Part shown: one piece after another, positions 59,813 through 64,000 of the stretch
Numbering within the stretch: the stretch's first letter is position 1
How the letters are laid out: each line of letters begins with the position of its first letter
Source of the DNA: Kribbella voronezhensis
GTDB lineage: Bacteria > Actinomycetota > Actinomycetes > Propionibacteriales > Kribbellaceae
Length of the DNA stretch: 64,000 nt
Direction: 5' to 3'
NCBI RefSeq assembly: GCF_004365175.1
Contig: NZ_SOCE01000001.1
Location: forward strand, 4,781,403-4,845,402
The notes under the pieces: generated by a model
Databases searched by the model: none
Seen by the model: the letters and a program-made list of their open reading frames with translations, nothing else
What the model was told of the DNA's origin: nothing
Translations under genes and position numbers: made by a program

Positions 59813-60582
59813 CCACCACCCCATGGCAGCCCTTCGGCAAAGATCGGCCCGTACCGCGCGTTCTCTTCGTCACCGGCACCGACACCGGCGTAGGCAAAAC
59901 AATCACCACCGCCGCCCTAGCAGCCGCCGCCTCCGCGCACGCCGCATCCGCCCACGGCTCGGCCGCCGCCTCCGCCCACGGCTCGGCCGCCGCCTCCGCG
60001 CACGGCTCGGTCGCCGTGGTGAAACCCGCTCAAACCGGCGTCACCGCCGACGAACCCGGCGACCTCGACGACGTCCACCGCCTCACCGGCCTGACCGACC
60101 TCCACGAAGGCATCCGCCTCCTCGACCCCCTGGCCCCCACCACAGCCGCCCGCCGCCAAGGCGTCCCCCTGCCTTCCGTCGACACTCACGCAAAGCTGAT
60201 CGGCGACCTCGCCACCACCCGCGACCTGGTCCTGGTCGAAGGCGCCGGCGGCCTCCTCGTCGGCCTCGACGCCGACGGCAACGACCTCGCCGACCTGGCA
60301 GCCCACCTCACCACCCCCTCCGCCTTCATCATCGTCACCCGCCCCGGCCTAGGCACCCTCAACCACACCGGCCTCACCGTAGAAGCCCTCCGAGCCCGCC
60401 ACCTCCCCATCGCCGGCCTGGTCATCGGCTCGTGGCCGGCCGAGCCCGATCTCGCCGAGCGCTGCAATCTCGACGACCTCCCCGTCACCACCGGCGTACC
60501 GATCATCGGACGGATCCCCGAAGGAGCGGGTTCGATGGGCCGCGACGCCTTCGTCGGCGCGGCACCCGTTTGGTTGAGCTGA
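59809..60582 (+). CDS. bioD: Dethiobiotin synthetase
   Basis: 257 residues. P-loop GTDTGVGKTI, KPAQTG, EGAGGLLVGLD. It closes the ureido ring of dethiobiotin with CO2 and ATP. Between the P-loop helix and the strand VAVVKPAQTG there is an Ala/Ser/His/Gly insert of three 8-residue repeats (ASAHGSAA), encoded by 24-bp units at 59944-60015. No bioC, bioH or bioW follows, so pimeloyl supply must come from elsewhere. ATG overlaps bioF. Confidence 0.95.
   Translation: MTTTPWQPFGKDRPVPRVLFVTGTDTGVGKTITTAALAAAASAHAASAHGSAAASAHGSAAASAHGSVAVVKPAQTGVTADEPGDLDDVHRLTGLTDLHEGIRLLDPLAPTTAARRQGVPLPSVDTHAKLIGDLATTRDLVLVEGAGGLLVGLDADGNDLADLAAHLTTPSAFIIVTRPGLGTLNHTGLTVEALRARHLPIAGLVIGSWPAEPDLAERCNLDDLPVTTGVPIIGRIPEGAGSMGRDAFVGAAPVWLS
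59944..60015 (+). repeat. Three 24-bp in-frame repeats inside bioD
   Basis: Copies at 59944-59967, 59968-59991 and 59992-60015, differing at few positions, preceded by a truncated copy. They encode ASAHGSAA twice and ASAHGSVA. Confidence 0.85.
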
Positions 60583-60612
60583 AACAGTGTGTTCGGAGCT
60601 GAGACGCTGTTT
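60582..60612 (+). terminator. Weak hairpin with U-run after bioD
   Basis: AAACAG (60582-60587) / CTGTTT (60607-60612) with 19-nt loop, followed by TTAG. Weak stem; direct repeats GAGCTGA at both arms. Confidence 0.3.
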
Positions 60613-60669
60613 TAGTAGGCGGCTGACTCTCGTGTCAGGCCGTCGTCTCTGGGTCTTGCGGGGGCTGCG

Positions 60670-61752
60670 GTGACTCGGTGTCCGGCTTGGTATGACGGAG
60701 TGCTCGGGATGTGGGTTGTTGACGATCCGGGTGAGGTTCGGGGAGTGCTGCTGGATCCGGAGGGGTTTCGGCCGGACAACGCGGTGGTGGCCCATACCGC
60801 GTTGAGCGTGAAGGCGTTGCGGGTGTTGCAAGGGGTTGGGTTCGCGTTGCCGCCGACGTTGGCGAACAACGCGGGGGCGTCGCATCGGCCGATTCGGGCG
60901 GCGGTGGCGCGGTTCTTCAGTCCGGCTCGGGTTGCAGCGGTCGAGCCGTTGACTCGTCGGTTGGTGACTGAGCGGGTCGGCGTCGCCCTGGAGTTGTTGG
61001 CTGCGGGTCCGGTGGATCTGGTCGAAGTGGTGGCTGCGGAGCCGCCGGCGTTGGTGTTGCTGGAGATGCTCGGTGTGCGCGACGTCGACATACCGGCGTT
61101 GAAGGCGTGGAGCCGGGAGTCGCTGGAGTTGTTCTGGGGGTGGCCGGACGAGGATCGGCAGCTGGAGCTTGCGCACAGTGCGGCTGAGTTCTACGGGTGG
61201 TTGCGGAAGCGGGTGACGGCTGCGCGCGTCCAGCCTGGTGACGATCTGTTCGGGGTGCTGGTCGAGCTCGGACTGAGCGACGAAGAGGTGTGCGCGGTGG
61301 CGTACTTCCTGCTGATCGCGGGGCAGGAGACGACGACCCAGTTGATCTCGGCCGCCTTCCATCGGGCCGTCGGCTCGGTGATCGGGGACGCGGCAGAGCT
61401 GGTCGAGCTCGTACTGCGTGAGTCGTCCTCGGTCCCCACCTGGCGCCGGATCACCGCTGAACCGGTTGCGCTCGGAGACGTCGAGTTGCCTGCTGGTGCG
61501 CCGGTGCTGCTCGGATTGTCGGGGCACGGCGGTCCGGCCGATCTGGCCTTCGGGCTCGGGATTCATCGGTGCCTCGGGGCAGGTCTTGCCCGGCTCGAGA
61601 CGCGGGTGGCGCTGGAATGCGCTGGGCCGCTGCTGGCCGCAGTACGGGGTGTCGAGGCGGCGCCGCCGATGATCGAGCTGTTGTCGTTCCGGGCTCCGGC
61701 GCGCGTGCTGGTCGCTCAGCGATCGCCGGGGGACACCAGGCCGGTTTCGTAG
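60670..61752 (+). CDS. Compact cytochrome P450 lacking ExxR and meander
   Basis: 360 residues from a GTG; no alternative start lies between it and the in-frame stop at 60616, so the N-terminus is about 30 residues shorter than usual. The I helix is canonical (LLIAGQETTTQL) and the heme motif is FGLGIHRCLGAGLAR with the Cys ligand. The K helix reads VELVLRESSS: the ExxR glutamate position is leucine. The segment between the K helix and the heme loop is shortened by about 15 residues and lacks the RDP meander arginine. So the usual E-R-R triad is lost. It lies 87 bp behind bioD on the same strand; the function is unknown. Confidence 0.85.
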   Translation: MTRCPAWYDGVLGMWVVDDPGEVRGVLLDPEGFRPDNAVVAHTALSVKALRVLQGVGFALPPTLANNAGASHRPIRAAVARFFSPARVAAVEPLTRRLVTERVGVALELLAAGPVDLVEVVAAEPPALVLLEMLGVRDVDIPALKAWSRESLELFWGWPDEDRQLELAHSAAEFYGWLRKRVTAARVQPGDDLFGVLVELGLSDEEVCAVAYFLLIAGQETTTQLISAAFHRAVGSVIGDAAELVELVLRESSSVPTWRRITAEPVALGDVELPAGAPVLLGLSGHGGPADLAFGLGIHRCLGAGLARLETRVALECAGPLLAAVRGVEAAPPMIELLSFRAPARVLVAQRSPGDTRPVS

Positions 61753-62381
61753 GCGAGGACTACGGCCTGGGCTCGGTCGCGGAGGGTGAGCTTGGCGAAG
61801 ATCCGCGCGACGTGGGTCTTGACCGTCGCCTCGCTCAGCGTCAGCTCGGTGGCGAGCTCGGCGTTGGACAGCCCATGGCCCATCAGGGTGAGGACCTCGA
61901 GTTCCCGTGGCGTCAGGGCGGCGAGGTCTCGATGGATCGCGGGCTGGGTCGGTGCGGGCGTGGCGAACCGCTCCACCAGCCGCCGCGTGATCGAGGGAGC
62001 CAGCAGGGCGTCGCCAGTGGTGACCAGCCGGACCGCCGCCGCCAGGTGCTCGGGGGTGACGTCCTTCAGCAGGAACCCGCTGGCTCCGGCCGCCAAAGCG
62101 GCGTACACGTAGCGATCCAGATCGAAGGTGGTGAGGATCAGGACCCGGCAGCCCGTCTGCTCGGCCAGGATGCGGCGGGTCGCCTCCAGGCCGTCCATCG
62201 CCGGCATCCGGATGTCCATGAGTACGACGTCCGGCCCCAGCCGGCGGACCGCCTCGACGGCCTCGGCACCGTCGGCCGCCTCACCGACGACCTCGATGCC
62301 GTGCGCGGTCAGGATCATCCGGAACCCGGTCCGCACCAGGGCCTGGTCATCGGCGATCACGACCCGGAGGGCGGTCGTCAC
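61716..62381 (-). CDS. Response regulator, NarL/FixJ family
   Basis: 221 residues. Receiver domain with VVIADDQALVRTGF (acidic pocket), phospho-acceptor in VVLMDIRMP (Asp near 55) and lysine in GFLLKDVTPEHL; C-terminal LuxR helix-turn-helix LTPRELEVLTLMGHGLSNAE. GTG start overlapping the kinase stop (GTGA). Convergent with the P450, overlapping by 37 bp. It probably controls the adjacent ABC transporter genes. Confidence 0.95.
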   Translation of the reverse strand: MTTALRVVIADDQALVRTGFRMILTAHGIEVVGEAADGAEAVEAVRRLGPDVVLMDIRMPAMDGLEATRRILAEQTGCRVLILTTFDLDRYVYAALAAGASGFLLKDVTPEHLAAAVRLVTTGDALLAPSITRRLVERFATPAPTQPAIHRDLAALTPRELEVLTLMGHGLSNAELATELTLSEATVKTHVARIFAKLTLRDRAQAVVLAYETGLVSPGDR

Positions 62382-63175
62382 AGGCGCTCCAGCGGGATCT
62401 TCGCGCGGACCCGGAACCCGCCACCCAACCGGCGCCGCGCATCCAGATCGCCGCCGTACACGGCCACTCGCTGCCGCAACCCCACCAGCCCGCGTCCCTC
62501 GCCACCGGCGATCGGTGAACGCCCACCGGTCAGGATGCTCGGCCCGGTGTTCAGGATCTCCACCCGCAACGCGTGGTCGGCGTATCGCACCGTCACCTCC
62601 GCCTTCACCCCGTCGCCATGCCTGAGTGCGTTGGTCAGCGCCTCCTGGATGATCCGGTACGCCGTGACGTCGACCCCGGCCGGAAGTGGCCGCGGCTCCC
62701 CCGAGATCCGCACCTCCACCGGCAATCCGGCGAAGGCGATCCGGTCGATCAGCGGACTGAGCCGGCTCAGGCTCGGCTGTGGTGACAGTCGATCGTCTTC
62801 TTGACCATCGGACGGCGGTGCGAGCAGACCGAGTAGATGCCGCAGCTCGGCCATCGTGTCGCGCCCGGCCGCCTCGACCGCGAGCAGCGCTGCCTCGGCT
62901 TCAGCCGGCTCGGTCGCCAGCACGTGCCGCGCGGCCCCGGCCTGGATCACCATCACGCTCACGTTGTGGCTGACGATGTCGTGCAGATCGTGGGCGATCC
63001 GGGCCCGCTCGGCGTCGACCGCGGTCTGCGCTGCGCTCTCCCGTTCGCGCTCGAGCAACCATCCGCGCTCCTCCAAGGCGCGAGCGTGCGCCCGCCGCGC
63101 CCGGACGAGGGCCACCGCGAGCGCCGCGGCGGCCAGGCAGGCCAGCACAGCGACGAGCAGCCAGATCGTGGTCAC
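62378..63175 (-). CDS. Sensor histidine kinase, HisKA_3 type, single membrane segment
   Basis: 265 residues. One N-terminal hydrophobic segment (IWLLVAVLACLAAAALAVAL), then a coiled coil, the DHp helix ARIAHDLHDIVSHNVSVMVIQ with the phosphorylated His, and the ATPase region RIIQEALTNALRHG with GEGRGLVGLRQRV. Most relatives have 4-6 membrane helices, so this is a reduced form, probably sensing in or at the membrane. The GTG at 63175 is chosen; longer frames upstream lack a start. It pairs with the response regulator downstream. Confidence 0.9.
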   Translation of the reverse strand: MTTIWLLVAVLACLAAAALAVALVRARRAHARALEERGWLLERERESAAQTAVDAERARIAHDLHDIVSHNVSVMVIQAGAARHVLATEPAEAEAALLAVEAAGRDTMAELRHLLGLLAPPSDGQEDDRLSPQPSLSRLSPLIDRIAFAGLPVEVRISGEPRPLPAGVDVTAYRIIQEALTNALRHGDGVKAEVTVRYADHALRVEILNTGPSILTGGRSPIAGGEGRGLVGLRQRVAVYGGDLDARRRLGGGFRVRAKIPLERL

Positions 63176-63302
63176 GAGAACCACTCTCCCAAAGGCGCTT
63201 CGGATTCGGCATCCCCCCGCTGGGGGCACGCCGTACATCTGCGGGATGACCGGACGCGGACAGTACGCCGGCAGGCTGACGTCCAGCGCGTGCCGGCGGT
63301 TC

Positions 63303-63308
63303 TAGCGT
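63303..63308 (+). promoter_or_regulatory. -10 box TAGCGT for leaderless ABC ATPase gene
   Basis: TAGCGT ends 6 nt before the ATG at 63315. No ribosome site is seen. Confidence 0.45.
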
Positions 63309-63314
63309 GAACGC

Positions 63315-64000
63315 ATGACGGATGACGAAGGCAACGGGCAGGCGGTTGTACGGCTCACCGCTGTACGCAAGGAGTACGGCGACTCCGTCGCACTGGACGG
63401 GGTATCGCTGGAGATTCGCGCCGGCGAGGCCGTTGCGGTGATGGGACCGTCCGGCAGCGGCAAGTCCACGCTGCTCAGCATGGTCGCCGGACTCGACCGG
63501 CCGACCTCAGGGTCGGTCATGGTGCACGGCGACGACCTGGGCAGGCTGGACGAGAAGGGCCTGGCGTTGTACCGGCGCCGGCGGATCGGCATGATCTTCC
63601 AGTTCTTCAACCTGCTGGACGATCTGTCCGCCCTCGACAACGTCGCACTGGCCGCGCAGCTGACCGGCACGTCGGCCTCGGCCGCCCGGAAGCGTGCCGA
63701 GGAACTTTTCGAGGAACTCGGCATCGCCGACCGCCGGAACATCTACCCGGCCCAACTGAGTGGCGGCGAACGGCAACGCGTTGCCGTCGCCCGGGCGCTG
63801 ATGAACCGCCCTGCCGTGCTGCTGGCCGACGAGCCGACCGGTGCACTGGACACGCGCGCCGGCGAACAGGTGATGGATCTCCTGCTGGACCTCAACCAGA
63901 TCGGCCAGACGCTGCTCCTGGTGACCCATGACCAGCAACTCGCGACGCGCTGCGCCAGCCGCGTCATCGAGTTCGTCGACGGGCAGATCGCGGGCGAGCG
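63315..64000 (+). CDS. ABC transporter ATP-binding protein, MacB/LolD type (cut by window end)
   Basis: At least 228 residues. Walker A GPSGSGKSTLLSM, Q loop FQFFNLLDDLSALDNV, signature LSGGERQRVAVARAL, Walker B VLLADEPTGALD, switch VTHDQQLA. This subtype works with FtsX-like permeases in export of antimicrobial peptides, lipids or in signalling. A permease gene is expected just beyond the window. It is divergent from the two-component system, which is the usual arrangement for its control. Confidence 0.93.
   Translation, partial: MTDDEGNGQAVVRLTAVRKEYGDSVALDGVSLEIRAGEAVAVMGPSGSGKSTLLSMVAGLDRPTSGSVMVHGDDLGRLDEKGLALYRRRRIGMIFQFFNLLDDLSALDNVALAAQLTGTSASAARKRAEELFEELGIADRRNIYPAQLSGGERQRVAVARALMNRPAVLLADEPTGALDTRAGEQVMDLLLDLNQIGQTLLLVTHDQQLATRCASRVIEFVDGQIAGE

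Noticed and set aside
60670..61752. Calling the P450 a pseudogene
   Set aside because: The frame is intact over 360 codons with conserved I helix and heme loop; loss of the triad looks like clean replacement and deletion, not decay.

Overview
This window is high-GC, single-copy chromosomal DNA from an actinobacterium. The order alr - tsaE - tsaB - rimI - tsaD - groES - groEL1 - sigma factor - anti-sigma factor - guaB - guaB3 - aldehyde dehydrogenase - GMC oxidase is the backbone known from Mycobacterium tuberculosis (Rv3423c to Rv3409c) and, in part, Streptomyces. Codon style and gene content fit the Propionibacteriales (a Kribbella-like genome), but that genus-level guess is inference. No rRNA, tRNA, CRISPR array, phage or transposase gene was recognised.

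Region 1 (about 1-19.3 kb) is the visible part of a specialised-metabolite gene cluster that runs off the left edge. It holds two tandem ATP-grasp-like ligases (the first cut by the window edge), an O-methyltransferase, two paralogous MFS exporters, three closely related cytochromes P450, an SDR, a hexapeptide acetyltransferase, two SGNH hydrolases (one secreted), a stand-alone AMP-forming acyl ligase, an HSL-type esterase, an FMN alpha-hydroxy-acid oxidase and an aminotransferase, and finally a third, unrelated MFS protein. The FMN oxidase and aminotransferase closely resemble the Hmo and HpgT enzymes that make hydroxyphenylglycine for glycopeptide antibiotics, so the product probably contains an arylglycine. 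No NRPS, PKS or carrier protein is visible. Amide formation by the ATP-grasp enzymes is therefore the leading hypothesis.

Region 2 (19.3-37.4 kb) is mostly housekeeping: coaA, acpS (behind a leaderless upstream ORF), NAD(P)HX repair, a large secreted PIG-L/CBM9 protein, a META-domain lipoprotein, a class V aminotransferase divergent from a LysR regulator, a HAD phosphatase, and then the alr - tsa operon. In that operon TsaE is fused to a GNAT domain, and extra GNAT and hydrolase genes sit alongside. A MerR gene with its own operator and a THUMP-like methyltransferase gene follow.

Region 3 (37.4-55.4 kb) contains a peptidoglycan-binding protein; groES-groEL1 under two CIRCE elements; an 890-bp gap with about five 78-bp tandem repeats where relatives carry whiB/bldM-type genes; the SigD/ShbA-type sigma factor with its RsdA-like anti-sigma factor; guaB; guaB3; several small or hypothetical genes; and a gabD2-like dehydrogenase with a ChoD-like oxidase.

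Region 4 (55.4-64 kb) is the biotin operon bioB-bsaP-bioA-bioF-bioD. It has an unusual 550-bp upstream region and in-frame tandem repeats in bioA, bioF and bioD. A compact P450 lacking the ExxR glutamate and the meander comes next, then a convergent two-component system and the start of an ABC transporter ATPase gene.

Regulation visible in the sequence: several genes start 6-7 nt after a TANNNT box, as expected for leaderless transcripts. A strong consensus promoter (-35 TTGACG, 17 nt, -10 TAGGTT) precedes the six-gene rightward operon of the metabolite cluster. Two genes of that cluster contain the rare TTA codon.
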